Positions 18,973 to 28,246 of a stretch of 64,000 bases of DNA are shown one piece after another. Source of the DNA: an uncultured Bellilinea sp. Lineage in GTDB: Bacteria; Chloroflexota; Anaerolineae; Anaerolineales; Anaerolineaceae. The position numbers and the translations under genes are program-made. The notes under the pieces were generated by a model. That model saw only the letters and a list, made by a program, of their open reading frames with translations, was not told where the DNA came from and made no database searches. Location of the stretch: positions 1 to 64,000 of the forward strand of contig CALHYE010000002.1 in NCBI GenBank assembly GCA_938040735.1. Reading direction: 5' to 3'. Each line of letters starts with the position of its first letter. Position 1 is the stretch's first letter.

Positions 18973-19440
18973 TTATTTTTTGCGCAATTCCGGCGAGTCG
19001 AACCAAAGGCCGGATATGAGATGGGGCTCTTGGCGGTTGAAGACAACCCGCATGGTGACGAGATTGTCTTTTTCATAGGTCAGGCGGTAAATGACAATCG
19101 TATACTTCTCGTCTTGCAGCACTTGACTGATTTCATGGGACTGATAAGCGCCCAGTTTATCGGTCAGCGTGGAGAGGAGTTGTTCAAAGGCGGCCTCATC
19201 CATGCCTTTTTTCATAGCGGCGTCAAAGTCCTTTGAAAAGGTTGGGTAATCGCGGTTAATCAAACCGGCGATCAGGTTTTCGCCCATCGGACTGGCGTAT
19301 TCCAGCACCGCTTCGCGTTCATCGCCTTCCAAAGTGATGGTTTTACTTTGGGCAGGGGATAACAGCGCGCAGCCGCCAATCAGTACGGATGCGATGATGG
19401 GTAACCAAACGATGCGTTTGAGATTTGGGTTTAGAAACAT
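18973..19440 (-). CDS. Lipoprotein, DUF3887-like
   Basis: Protein of 155 residues with a lipoprotein signal (hydrophobic stretch ending in LIGGC, cleavage before Cys about residue 24). The rest has the pattern of small secreted DUF3887-type domains: an N-terminal helix pair with AGLINRDYPTFSKDFDAAMK, then beta strands with VIYRLTYEKDNLVTMRVVFN. Function unknown. AGGAGG precedes the ATG. It follows the tryptophanase-like gene by 9 bases, so probably one transcript. Its stop codon abuts the stop of the convergent MazG gene with no room for a terminator. Confidence 0.8.
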   Translation of the reverse strand: MFLNPNLKRIVWLPIIASVLIGGCALLSPAQSKTITLEGDEREAVLEYASPMGENLIAGLINRDYPTFSKDFDAAMKKGMDEAAFEQLLSTLTDKLGAYQSHEISQVLQDEKYTIVIYRLTYEKDNLVTMRVVFNRQEPHLISGLWFDSPELRKK

Positions 19441-19449
19441 GGTTTCCTC

Positions 19450-20826
19450 CTATAAAGGCTCAAAGCGGGCGGTGAAATGACGCAGCAGCGGCGGTGCGTA
19501 AACGATGCGGTAACCGCGGAGAGATTCACGTTGGTCGGTCAATGATCTTAAGACCTCAACGATGTAATCAAAATGGCTGCGGGTGTAGGTACGGCGCGGA
19601 ATAGCCAATCGAACCAGTTCCAACTTGGGGTAAATCATTTCTCCGCTGTCGGGGTCGGGGTAGGCAAACATGACCGAGCCAATTTCAACGCCGCGAATGC
19701 CGCCTTCCAGGTAAAGCGCGGCTGCCAGAGATTGACCGGGGTATTCAGCGTGCGGAATGTGGGGCAAGAATCGCCCCGCATCCAGATAAATCGCATGACC
19801 GCCAGCCGGTTCAAGAATCGGTATGCCGGCGGCTTTGAGTTGATCCGCAAAATAAGCCGTTTGTCCGATGCGGTAAGCCAGATAGTCCTCATCCAGACCT
19901 TCCATGAGCCCAACCGCCATGGCGTCCAAATCTCGCCCGGCCAGTCCGCCGTAGGTTACAAAACCTTCCCGTAAAATCAATTCGTTGCAAATGCGTTGAA
20001 ACAGGTCAGCGTCACGGACTGCCAGAAAACCGCCAATATTGACCAGCGCATCTTTTTTAGCGGACATCCAGGCGCCATCGGCAAGGGCAAAGATTTGTTG
20101 GGCAATTTCCAGCGTTGAAAGAGGCGCACAACCCGGTTCTCGTTGCTTAATAAAAAAGGCGTTTTCTGCAAACCGGCAAGCATCTATAAAAAAGGGGATG
20201 CCATAGTGATGATAAATTTCAGCAACCTGACGAATGTTTTCAAGGGACACGGGTTGACCACCCCCGGCGTTGTTGGTGATGGTGATGCTGCCAAAGGGAA
20301 TGTTTTGAGCGCCAACCTGCTCAATGAAGGCGCGCAATTTTTGAACATCCATGTTGCCTTTGAACGGATGAGGGTTGGTGGGGTCAAAGGCTTCATCAAT
20401 AACCAGATTGGTCGGACGTCCGCCTCGGGCGCGGATATTGCCATCGGTCGTGTCGAAGTGCATGTTTGAAGGAACATACATGCCGGGTTTGACCAGTAAG
20501 TGGGTAAGAATGTTCTCGGCAGCCCGGCCCTGGTGGGTTGGAACAAAATGTTCAAAGCCAAAGATGTTCTGCATCACCTCGGCAAGGCGGTAGTAAGACC
20601 GCGCTCCGGCATAGGACTCATCCCCGGTCATCATGGCTGCCCATTGATCCTGACTCATCGTACCGGTGCCGGAATCGGTCAGCAGGTCAATAAACACATC
20701 CTCAGCCCGCAGATTGAAGAGATTGTAGCCGGCGGCTTGCATGGCGCTTTGGCGTTCGCGGGGCGAGATGAGACGGATTGGCTCAACCATCTTGATGCGA
20801 AATGGTTCGACGGGATAGGGTTTCAT
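19450..20826 (-). CDS. tnaA: Tryptophanase-like beta-eliminating lyase
   Basis: PLP enzyme of 458 residues in the tryptophanase/tyrosine phenol-lyase family. [11 protein letters not shown] and [14 protein letters not shown] open the protein, THQGRAAEN lies near residue 98, and [15 protein letters not shown] holds the PLP lysine. The segment GIRGVEIGS has Ile where tyrosine phenol-lyases have the substrate-binding Arg (MERG), so tryptophan (to indole, pyruvate and ammonia) is the more likely substrate. The C-terminal LRHFTARF matches. I see no tnaC-like leader; the start has GGAGG about 10 bases upstream. Confidence 0.85.
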   Translation of the reverse strand: MKPYPVEPFRIKMVEPIRLISPRERQSAMQAAGYNLFNLRAEDVFIDLLTDSGTGTMSQDQWAAMMTGDESYAGARSYYRLAEVMQNIFGFEHFVPTHQGRAAENILTHLLVKPGMYVPSNMHFDTTDGNIRARGGRPTNLVIDEAFDPTNPHPFKGNMDVQKLRAFIEQVGAQNIPFGSITITNNAGGGQPVSLENIRQVAEIYHHYGIPFFIDACRFAENAFFIKQREPGCAPLSTLEIAQQIFALADGAWMSAKKDALVNIGGFLAVRDADLFQRICNELILREGFVTYGGLAGRDLDAMAVGLMEGLDEDYLAYRIGQTAYFADQLKAAGIPILEPAGGHAIYLDAGRFLPHIPHAEYPGQSLAAALYLEGGIRGVEIGSVMFAYPDPDSGEMIYPKLELVRLAIPRRTYTRSHFDYIVEVLRSLTDQRESLRGYRIVYAPPLLRHFTARFEPL

Positions 20827-21026
20827 ACAGAATTGGCCTCCATTGAGGGTTTGTGAAGGGGAAATTGGGGATGAACATTGCTGAGTTTATCACAAAAGGA
20901 AAGAGTAAGTGAGGTTTGTTTTAAGGATTTGAAAATATGTTACAACCATTAACTGTAAAAAAATTCGAATTATTCTATTAAGTATTCATAATCCGAAAAT
21001 CTTTCTAAAATATATTGATTGTTCTA

Positions 21027-21054
21027 TTGACAAATGTCTAAACTTTGTTATGAT
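21027..21054 (+). promoter_or_regulatory. Promoter of the 21086 gene set
   Basis: A perfect TTGACA (21027-21032) and TATGAT (21049-21054) with 16-base spacing, in a strikingly AT-rich 259-base intergenic region between divergent genes. The spacer has an imperfect ACAAA...TTTGT inverted repeat that could be an operator. Confidence 0.65.
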
Positions 21055-21085
21055 TGATTTAGATTAACTCTGTGGAGCGAAAAGA

Positions 21086-22168
21086 ATGGCGACTCGTACA
21101 ATTCCCTGTGAGGCTGCAGCGAAACTCCGTCTTCAGGCAGAAAATCACTTGTCGGTAAGCGGCTGGGATCAACCTCAAATCCAAATCCGCATTCAGGATG
21201 AAGCCGGCTTACAGGTTCGTCAGGAAAACGGCGGCTGGTGGATTCATTGTGAGGAAGATGCTGTTCTTCAAGTACCGCGGGATTCGCAAATACAGGTTGA
21301 TTATGTTCATGGTTCAATGTCGGCAATTAACCTGAAAGGGGAGGCTAAAATTGAAAATGTAGGCGGCCACTTGACCCTGCGAGATGTCGGTGATGTGCGC
21401 TGTGGGAATGTGGGCGGTCACCTGAAAGTATTCCAAGTTAATGGTAATTTAGTTGTCATGAACATTGGCGGCAACTTAAAAGGGGGCGAAATAAAAGGCG
21501 CATTGAAGGTCGAAAATACTGGCGGTTCAATCAAATTGTTGGATGTTCGCCGGGCGGAAACATTGCGAGCGGGGGGCAGCATCAAGGTAAAACTGCTCGA
21601 ATTGTCAAATGATCTGCAAGCCTCCGCTGGCGGAAGCATTAAGTTATGGTTACCCATCGGCAGCGGCTATCAGTTGGATGCCAGCAGCGGCGGTGAACGG
21701 ATTGTGTTTCAGGAAAAGGGGCAGGCTATAAAACAGGTTACTCACCGATTCGAGGGGACTATTGGCGAAGGGGGTGTACGAATCAGGTTGGCTGCAGGCG
21801 GTTCAATTGCGGTTTTAGAGGGGGATTGGGAAGAAGAAGGCGTAGAAGAAGAGATTGGCATCCGGCTGGATGGTTTGGGAGATCAGATTGCCCGGCGCAT
21901 TCAGGAAAAAATGCAGCGGGCTGAGGAACGGATACGGATGGCTCAAGAACGTACCGAGCGGGCTGCCAGCCGCAGGGCAGGCCGGGGGGATTTTTTGAAC
22001 ATCGGGGGAATGAGTTTTAATTTTGAGAGTCAGGCAGCCGCTCCCCCAAAACGCGCAAGTGAGGAAGAGCGTCTAATCATTTTGAATTTGCTGAAGGAGA
22101 AGAAAATTACCGCCGAGGAAGCCAATCGTCTGCTGGATGCGCTTGAAGGCAAGTTTTCAGAGCGGTGA
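21086..22168 (+). CDS. Beta-repeat (DUF4097-like) protein with C-terminal SHOCT-like helix hairpin
   Basis: Protein of 360 residues without signal peptide or membrane segment. Residues about 75-205 contain a run of short glycine-rich strands (GGHL, GGNLK, GGSIK) repeated every 15-25 residues, suggesting a beta-helix like that of DUF4097/bactofilin-type proteins. Then comes a charged coiled coil (about 262-300, rich in Glu, Arg, Met) and a C-terminal helix pair with ILNLLKEKKITAEEANRLLD, like the SHOCT-like tail of YvlB. Probably cytoplasmic or membrane-associated; the exact function is unknown. Followed by a gene with the same helix pair at its N-terminus. Confidence 0.8.
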   Translation: MATRTIPCEAAAKLRLQAENHLSVSGWDQPQIQIRIQDEAGLQVRQENGGWWIHCEEDAVLQVPRDSQIQVDYVHGSMSAINLKGEAKIENVGGHLTLRDVGDVRCGNVGGHLKVFQVNGNLVVMNIGGNLKGGEIKGALKVENTGGSIKLLDVRRAETLRAGGSIKVKLLELSNDLQASAGGSIKLWLPIGSGYQLDASSGGERIVFQEKGQAIKQVTHRFEGTIGEGGVRIRLAAGGSIAVLEGDWEEEGVEEEIGIRLDGLGDQIARRIQEKMQRAEERIRMAQERTERAASRRAGRGDFLNIGGMSFNFESQAAAPPKRASEEERLIILNLLKEKKITAEEANRLLDALEGKFSER

Positions 22169-22226
22169 ATTTCTGTGCGTTCCGGAAAAGTATTGCGCCG
22201 GGTTTTAATCCCATTGGAGGTCATCC

Positions 22227-22871
22227 ATGAGCGAAGAACGCCTTGAATTGTTGCGAAAAATTGAGGCAGGAGAGGTTTCTCCGGAAGAAGGTTTGCGGTT
22301 GATTAATGCTCTCGAGGAAGGAACGGCGGATCAACCGCAGGTTTTTATTGAAAGAGCGGTCAAAACCGAAGAGCCAACCGAAAGAGTAAAAGAGGTTGAT
22401 GTCATCGAAACTGCCAGTGAAAAAAGCGCTCCGCCGGATTATCGGCGCTGGCGGCGGTTTTCGTGGGTGATCTTTGGGGTCATGGTGCTATTAACTGGCT
22501 TGTCGGCGGTCTGGATGATACTGGGGTGGATGTCGCGTCCATGGGGATGGGGCTTCTGGCTGGCGTGGTTGCCGTTCTTGATCGGCGTTGTTGGAATGTG
22601 GCTGTTTTACAATACCCCTTGGTTACATGTGCGGATTCGGCAAAGAAAAGGGGCAAAACCAGAACGAATTTCATTCAGTTTCCCGTTGCCTGTCCGTGCT
22701 ATAATCTGGTTTTTGCGTACATTTGAGCGCTGGATGCCGCCAAGGGTCAAAGAACAAAATTTGATCGAGATGCTCAACGACACGATGAAGAATATTTCGG
22801 GAGATGAACCGATCCATATTCAGGTCAACGATGAGGAAGATGGTGAGGAAGTGGAGGTGTTTATCGGATGA
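22227..22871 (+). CDS. Membrane protein with N-terminal SHOCT-like helix hairpin
   Basis: Protein of 214 residues. Residues 3-32 (LELLRKIEAGEVSPEEGLRL) repeat the helix-pair motif seen at the end of the upstream gene. After a charged linker there are two membrane segments around residues 80-128 (WVIFGVMVLLTGLSAVWMIL and WLAWLPFLIGVVGMWLF), then a cytosolic acidic tail. No known enzyme motif. GGAGG precedes the ATG; it overlaps the next gene by 4 bases. Confidence 0.8.
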   Translation: MSEERLELLRKIEAGEVSPEEGLRLINALEEGTADQPQVFIERAVKTEEPTERVKEVDVIETASEKSAPPDYRRWRRFSWVIFGVMVLLTGLSAVWMILGWMSRPWGWGFWLAWLPFLIGVVGMWLFYNTPWLHVRIRQRKGAKPERISFSFPLPVRAIIWFLRTFERWMPPRVKEQNLIEMLNDTMKNISGDEPIHIQVNDEEDGEEVEVFIG

Positions 22872-23470
22872 ACCGGCGGGCTGTTCCGTTTGGACTACTT
22901 GTCCTCTCACTGGTTGCTCTTTTGGTCTCCTTGATGCCAGCGCCTTCCATGAAAAACCGGTTTGATTTTGACGCAGCAATTATTGACGGAAAAAAGTCTG
23001 CTCAATCACCGCGATTCATCCATGTTCAGATTTCCTACCCGCGGTGGATCAGGCTGAATGAAAACGGGTGGGTTGTGGTTAAGATCGGTTTGGAAGATTT
23101 TGAGGGGCATAACCTGCAAGGATGGCAGGCGCGGCTGGAAATGAACGGTGTGGTCATTTCTCCGCAGGGTGAATCGCGCCAAAAAGCCATTGCGGGCAAA
23201 GAAACGGTCTTTCGTTGGAATATCCGGCCTTACAAAAGCACAGCGGGGAGAGGTACATTCTGGCTTTATCAGGTGCGTGAAAATGAACCCAATCATAATC
23301 CTGCCAATTTGGTCTTGGCGCATCCATTTGAGATTCGAATCTGGAATGGTTGGGGAGAAGCCGGTTGGATCATTTTGCGGATGGTTAGCGGCGTTGGGGT
23401 TGTGGCAAGTCTGGTTTGGCTGTGGGGTACACGAACCGGCAAGTCTGGGTTGGGGGAAAGGATGCGGTAG
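22868..23470 (+). CDS. Exported membrane-anchored protein, unknown
   Basis: Protein of 200 residues: an N-terminal signal or anchor (FGLLVLSLVALLVSLMPA), a middle region of predicted beta strands (residues 50-155, possibly an Ig-like domain), and a C-terminal membrane segment (WIILRMVSGVGVVASLVWLW) followed by basic residues. The layout suggests an extracytoplasmic domain held by the C-terminal helix. Overlaps the upstream gene (ATGA), so the three genes from 21086 likely form one operon. I do not recognise a family. Confidence 0.75.
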   Translation: MNRRAVPFGLLVLSLVALLVSLMPAPSMKNRFDFDAAIIDGKKSAQSPRFIHVQISYPRWIRLNENGWVVVKIGLEDFEGHNLQGWQARLEMNGVVISPQGESRQKAIAGKETVFRWNIRPYKSTAGRGTFWLYQVRENEPNHNPANLVLAHPFEIRIWNGWGEAGWIILRMVSGVGVVASLVWLWGTRTGKSGLGERMR

Positions 23471-23496
23471 CCGCTCATCAAAAAATTGAGATTTGC

Positions 23497-23525
23497 TTTA
23501 CAATGCGGGGGTAAATTGATAAAAT
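23497..23525 (+). promoter_or_regulatory. Promoter of the nuo operon
   Basis: TTTACA (23497-23502, 5/6) and TAAAAT (23520-23525, 5/6) with 17-base spacing, about 70 bases before nuoA. Confidence 0.6.
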
Positions 23526-23594
23526 GGATGTATTGGGTGGGGATGGGAAAGATTACCACTAATCCCTGGATCCTTAAACCTCGCTGGAGCGTGT

Positions 23595-23951
23595 ATGCTG
23601 GGAAACTGGTTGTACATCGGAATTTTTGCGCTGGTAGCCTTGTTGATGCCAGCTATCACAATTCTCATCGCGGGATTTCTTTCTCCCAAAAGACCTGATC
23701 CAATTAAGAATTCAACCTATGAATGTGGGGTTGAAACCGTAGGTCCCAACTGGACTCAAATCAAGATTCAATACTACGTTTTTGCCCTGGTTTTTTTGAT
23801 TTTTGACGTCGAGGCAATTTTGCTGTTTCCCTGGGCAGTGGCGTATCAATTTTTGCCCCTGTATGCCATCCTAGAAGGCGCCTTATTCCTGCTAATTTTG
23901 GCGGTAGGGTTCTTGTATGCCTGGCGAAAAGGGGCGCTGGAATGGTTCTAA
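23595..23951 (+). CDS. nuoA: NADH-quinone oxidoreductase subunit A
   Basis: Membrane protein of 118 residues with three helices and the NuoA signature KNSTYECGVETVGPNW followed by YYVFALVFLIFDVEAILLFP. NuoA lies at the junction of the membrane and peripheral arms of complex I. GGAG lies 6 bases before the ATG. It is followed directly by nuoH; the usual nuoB, C, D, which bridge to the peripheral arm, are not here. Confidence 0.97.
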   Translation: MLGNWLYIGIFALVALLMPAITILIAGFLSPKRPDPIKNSTYECGVETVGPNWTQIKIQYYVFALVFLIFDVEAILLFPWAVAYQFLPLYAILEGALFLLILAVGFLYAWRKGALEWF

Positions 23952-23975
23952 AACCTTCTCGGACAGAGTTAACCA

Positions 23976-25196
23976 ATGGATTTTTTGCGTGATCCAATCG
24001 GCTTTGTGATTCAATGGTACGTTGGCTGGTTAGGCGAGTTGGGGTTACCCAGCTCATGGGTAGATGTGATGGCCAAACTGACCGGTGCGTTGGTTTTGGC
24101 AACCGGCGCAATGTTGTTTGTGGTTTTTTTAATCTGGTATGAGCGGAAATTGATCGGGCGTATTCAAGACCGCTTTGGACCGAACCGGGTCGGTCCGTGG
24201 GGGTTATTGCAGCCGGTAGCGGATATGCTCAAAATTTTTACAAAAGAGTATATTACCCCGATTGGCGCGGACAAAATCACCTATAACCTTGCGCCAATTT
24301 TAGCGGTTGCAGCGGTCCTGTTGTTATGGTCAGTGCTGCCGCTTTCGGTAACGGTGGTGGGCAGCGACTTAAATGTGGGGCTGCTCTTTTTGATTGCAAT
24401 TGGCGGCCTGGGGGAGATGAGTTATATCCTGGCCGGTTGGGGTTCGAATAACAAATATGCCCTGTTGGGGGCATTTCGTCTGGTGGCTCAACTGATTTCT
24501 TACGAAGTGCCGCTGGTGCTTTCGGCATTGATACCGGTGATGCTGGCAGGCACTCTCAGCGTAACCGGTATTGTTCAGGCACAGCAGGGGGTCTGGTTCA
24601 TTGTGGCGGCTCCGGCTGCCGCGTTAATTTTCTTCATTGCGTCTATTGCCGAAATTGGCCGCTCGCCATTTGACTTGATCGAAGCCGAATCGGAACTGGT
24701 GGCAGGTTATAACATTGAATATTCCGGCCTAAAATTCGGTATGTTTTTTGTGGCGGAGTTTTTACACGCTTTCACGGTTTCGTTGATTTTTGCAACGGTG
24801 TTTCTGGGCGGTTGGCAGGGTCCCGGCGCTGAAGAAATTCCGGTTTTGGGGTTTGTATATCTCATGGTGAAAACTTTTGTGGTCTATTTTGTGACCGTCC
24901 TTTTCAGGGGAACTTTACCCCGCTTTCGAATTGACCAGATGATGAATTTGAACTGGAAAGTGTTAACCCCCCTTTCTCTGGCATTGATTATAGCGATGGC
25001 AATTGTAGGCGGGGTGACGCGGGAACTGCCGGTCTTCTGGCAGGTGATTGGCTTTCTGCTGGTTAATCTTCTTCTGCTGTGGGCCGCGGATCATTTGATG
25101 CGCCTTGCCCAAAGGCGAAAAACAAAGATCAACCTTGCCATGCAAACCGGAAGTGGGGTTTTGACCACATCTACCAAACACGGGACAGGAGAATGA
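23976..25196 (+). CDS. nuoH: NADH-quinone oxidoreductase subunit H
   Basis: Membrane protein of 406 residues, longer than the usual 320-350 because of N- and C-terminal tails. NuoH signatures are YERKLIGRIQDRFGPNRVGP, LLQPVADMLKIFTKEYITP and ASIAEIGRSPFDLIEAESEL. NuoH forms the quinone-binding chamber with NuoB and NuoD. The C-terminal tail after RRKTKINLA is not conserved. Stop overlaps the nuoJ start. Confidence 0.97.
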   Translation: MDFLRDPIGFVIQWYVGWLGELGLPSSWVDVMAKLTGALVLATGAMLFVVFLIWYERKLIGRIQDRFGPNRVGPWGLLQPVADMLKIFTKEYITPIGADKITYNLAPILAVAAVLLLWSVLPLSVTVVGSDLNVGLLFLIAIGGLGEMSYILAGWGSNNKYALLGAFRLVAQLISYEVPLVLSALIPVMLAGTLSVTGIVQAQQGVWFIVAAPAAALIFFIASIAEIGRSPFDLIEAESELVAGYNIEYSGLKFGMFFVAEFLHAFTVSLIFATVFLGGWQGPGAEEIPVLGFVYLMVKTFVVYFVTVLFRGTLPRFRIDQMMNLNWKVLTPLSLALIIAMAIVGGVTRELPVFWQVIGFLLVNLLLLWAADHLMRLAQRRKTKINLAMQTGSGVLTTSTKHGTGE

Positions 25197-25717
25197 ACGG
25201 GCTTCAACTGGTTTTTTTGCTTGCGGCGTTGGTTTCGCTGTTTTCAGCCGTCATGGTTGTTTCCGCCCGCAGGATGATGCACGCCGCTCTGTGGCTGGTG
25301 TTGACCTTAATGGGCGTCGCGGTTATTTTTGTAACGTTGCAGTCATCTTTTTTTGCCGTGGTTCAAGTTCTGGTCTATGTCGGGGCTATTGCCATCTTGA
25401 TTATCTTTTCCGTGATGTTGACCCGCCGGGTCATGGAAGATCAGGGCGATCAGGTTCTTCCGGGATGGCGGGCGGCCGCGCTGGTCGCAGTCCTCCTCTT
25501 CGCTGTGATTGTTGGATTTTTAGCCCTCTGGCAGGGGTTCTCTGCCATGCTGGTGGAGTTGCCTTCCGATGCGGATAACCTTTTGGAACTGGGTAAGGCG
25601 CTGGTCTCTCCACAAGGATATGTTTTACCGTTTGAACTGGCTTCGGTCTTGCTTGTGGCAGCCCTGATCGGCGCAATCACCATTGCGGTAGATCTCAAGG
25701 AGGATCAACGCGGATGA
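25193..25717 (+). CDS. nuoJ: NADH-quinone oxidoreductase subunit J
   Basis: Membrane protein of 174 residues with five helices. MHAALWLVLTLMGVAVIFV and VVQVLVYVGAIAILIIFSVM are the NuoJ core, whose TM3 takes part in coupling. I choose the ATG at 25193, which overlaps the nuoH stop (ATGA) and has CAGGAG upstream; the frame stays open far upstream inside nuoH. Confidence 0.95.
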   Translation: MNGLQLVFLLAALVSLFSAVMVVSARRMMHAALWLVLTLMGVAVIFVTLQSSFFAVVQVLVYVGAIAILIIFSVMLTRRVMEDQGDQVLPGWRAAALVAVLLFAVIVGFLALWQGFSAMLVELPSDADNLLELGKALVSPQGYVLPFELASVLLVAALIGAITIAVDLKEDQRG

Positions 25718-26034
25718 TACCGTTGGCATGGTATTTGATTTTTTCGGCGGCTTTGTTCTGCATTGGCTTGTTCGGAGCGCTGGCGCGTAAAAATGCCGTG
25801 GCTATTCTCATGGGAGTTGAATTGATGCTAAACGCCGTCAATGTCAATTTGATTGCCTTCTGGCATTATTACGCTCAGGCGCGCAGCGCTCCCTATGTGC
25901 ATGGGCTGGCATTTACCACCATGGTATTTGTCGTTGCTGCGGGCGAGGTGGCGGTTGGGCTGGCATTGGTCATTTCCGCTTACCGTCGGCGGCAGACGGC
26001 GGTGATGGACGAACTGACTCTGCTGAAAGGATAA
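25714..26034 (+). CDS. nuoK: NADH-quinone oxidoreductase subunit K
   Basis: Membrane protein of 106 residues, three helices, with GVELMLNAVNVNLIAF (conserved Glu in TM2) and the second Glu in VVAAGEVAVGLALVI. NuoK is a small antiporter-like part of the proton path. Overlaps nuoJ by 4 bases with AAGGAGGA before the start. Confidence 0.97.
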   Translation: MIPLAWYLIFSAALFCIGLFGALARKNAVAILMGVELMLNAVNVNLIAFWHYYAQARSAPYVHGLAFTTMVFVVAAGEVAVGLALVISAYRRRQTAVMDELTLLKG

Positions 26035-26053
26035 GCGCGGGAGGATAAGGTAC

Positions 26054-28228
26054 ATGTCTGTTGAACTCACGATAGTCCTCATTCCGCTGCTGCCATTATT
26101 GGCATTTTTCACGATCGTGTTATTGGCGCATCGCAATCATGCGCTTTCCCACTGGCTGGCATTGATCGGGGCTGGGCTGGCGTGGCTGCTGAGTATGCTG
26201 GTTTTTGGGCGCGCCATTCAAACCGAAGAACTCAGCCGGCATCCCTTTGCGGCGGCGATTGAGTGGCTGCCAACCGGCTCAACCGCCCTGCAAATTGGGG
26301 TTCACATTGACCCGCTCAGCGCGGTGACCCTTTTCTTTGTTGCCTGGACGGTGCTGATGATTTTTATATACAGCATCGGGTATCACAATTACGGTCAACC
26401 TAAAGGAGAGCATGACCGGCCGGGCTTACCGCCGCATGGGGCAGAAATCCAGGATGCGCAGGGACATGCCCATCGAGTGCCTTCCATAGAGCCGATGTAT
26501 GCGCGCTTTTTCGCGCTGATTAGCTTGTTTGCATTTGCGATGTATTTACTGGTAGTGACCGATAATTTGCTGACGCTGTACATGGGTTGGGAGATTATGG
26601 GGCTTTGCTCATACCTTCTGATTGGATTCTGGTACGGCAAGGAATCGGCGCGCAATGCGATGATTAAAGCCTTCCTGACTACGCGGGTGGGGGATGTGTT
26701 CATGCTGCTGGGATTGGCGGCCCTCTACTCCCTGACCGGGACGCTGAACTATCAGGCGATTTTGAATAATCCGGCTGTGTTGAATGGACTGGCCGGCGCA
26801 GCCTCGCCTCTGGCGGGAATTTCCTGGGCTGGTTTGATCGGCATACTTTTGATCATTGGCACGATTGGAAAATCGGCGCAATTCCCGCTGCACATCTGGC
26901 TGCCGGACGCTATGGAAGGCCCAACCCCGGTTTCAGCGATGATCCACGCCGCCACGATGGTTTCGGCGGGCGTGTATCTGGTCATTCGGTTCTTCCCCCT
27001 GCTTTCAGTCGGATGGGACGGGCATTCCCTGACTCTGCCGATGTTGGTGATGGGGACGATCGGCGCTTTCACGGCGTTGTTTGCCGCTACAATTGCTGTG
27101 GCGCAGAATGATATTAAGCGAGTGCTGGCGTATTCAACGATTTCACAATTGGGATATATGATTGCTGCGTTGGGGGTGGGCGCATACGTGGCGGCGGCTT
27201 TTCATCTGGTGACCCATGCCTTCTTCAAGGCTTTATTGTTCCTCGGTTCGGGCTCGGTCATCCACGGCATGGAGCACGGAGTTTTATCCACCGGCGAGAA
27301 AATTGACCCGCAAAATATGCTGTATATGGGCGGTTTGCGAAAAAAGATGCCGCTGACCTTTTGGACATTTCTGGCCGGCGGACTGGCGCTTTCCGGCTTC
27401 CCGTTGATTACGGCTGGATTTTGGTCAAAGGATGAAATTCTATCCGGTGCGTATGCCAGCGGACAAATGCTGATCTTTTGGACGCTGGCTGTGGCGGCGT
27501 TGTTGACCGCATTTTATACCATGCGTCAGATTACCCTGACTTTTTTGGGTCAGCCGCGCAGTCTTTCTGCTGAACATGCCCATGAATCGCGTCCGGTTAT
27601 GACCATCCCCTTGGTCATTCTGGCTTTGTTTGCCGTAACCGCCGGGTGGGTGGGGATTCCGGAATATTTTCCCCTGGTTGGGGGGGCGCTGCCGAACTGG
27701 TTTGAGGAATTTGTCGGGAGTATGTTGCTCACCCACAGCGAGAAGAGTCATCACAGCCTGCTGCCTTTGACGGTCTCGCTGGTAGTTGCCTTAGGCGGGT
27801 TATTGCTGGGATGGTTGACTTATCGGAGAGCGCTCAAACCAGAAGACCCGCTGGAAAAGCCTTTGGGAGGGGTATATTCCTTGCTCAGAAATAAATATTA
27901 TGTGGACGAATTCTACCAGTTGGTTTTTATCCGGCCGGCGCGTTGGCTGGCGGAAACCGTGACAGACCGCTGGTTGGATCGCGCGATTATTGATGGAGCG
28001 TTGCATTCCATTGCCGGTTTTGGGGTTTGGCTGGGAAAATCTCTGCGGAGGTGGATTGATTTACCGGTTATCAACGGCGCGGGTGACCTTACGGCTGTCG
28101 GTACGCGCAACCTTGGGGCGTTTCTGAGGTCCCTTCAATCCGGCAGAGTGCAAGTTTACGCGACGGTTGGGTTGGGATTGGCAGCGGTGGTTGCCATTCT
28201 GATTTACTTCCTGTGGGTTATTGGTTGA
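26054..28228 (+). CDS. nuoL: NADH-quinone oxidoreductase subunit L (long form)
   Basis: Antiporter-like subunit of 724 residues; ordinary NuoL is near 610-660. The core has TLYMGWEIMGLCSYLLIGFW with the TM5 Glu, then SAQFPLHIWLPDAMEGPTPV and KRVLAYSTISQLGYM. Two extra parts are visible: a His/Pro-rich loop near residues 110-145, and a longer stretch (about 647-694) between the DGALHS and LQSGRVQ segments, in the lateral-helix region. By eye the latter is about 27 residues longer than in common NuoL, as reported for complexes with two NuoM subunits. Confidence 0.96.
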   Translation: MSVELTIVLIPLLPLLAFFTIVLLAHRNHALSHWLALIGAGLAWLLSMLVFGRAIQTEELSRHPFAAAIEWLPTGSTALQIGVHIDPLSAVTLFFVAWTVLMIFIYSIGYHNYGQPKGEHDRPGLPPHGAEIQDAQGHAHRVPSIEPMYARFFALISLFAFAMYLLVVTDNLLTLYMGWEIMGLCSYLLIGFWYGKESARNAMIKAFLTTRVGDVFMLLGLAALYSLTGTLNYQAILNNPAVLNGLAGAASPLAGISWAGLIGILLIIGTIGKSAQFPLHIWLPDAMEGPTPVSAMIHAATMVSAGVYLVIRFFPLLSVGWDGHSLTLPMLVMGTIGAFTALFAATIAVAQNDIKRVLAYSTISQLGYMIAALGVGAYVAAAFHLVTHAFFKALLFLGSGSVIHGMEHGVLSTGEKIDPQNMLYMGGLRKKMPLTFWTFLAGGLALSGFPLITAGFWSKDEILSGAYASGQMLIFWTLAVAALLTAFYTMRQITLTFLGQPRSLSAEHAHESRPVMTIPLVILALFAVTAGWVGIPEYFPLVGGALPNWFEEFVGSMLLTHSEKSHHSLLPLTVSLVVALGGLLLGWLTYRRALKPEDPLEKPLGGVYSLLRNKYYVDEFYQLVFIRPARWLAETVTDRWLDRAIIDGALHSIAGFGVWLGKSLRRWIDLPVINGAGDLTAVGTRNLGAFLRSLQSGRVQVYATVGLGLAAVVAILIYFLWVIG

Positions 28229-28246
28229 TTGGGGAGGAAAATGAGG

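Noticed and set aside
19450-20826. Tyrosine phenol-lyase
   Set aside because: The substrate-binding Arg of that enzyme is replaced by Ile (VEIGS).
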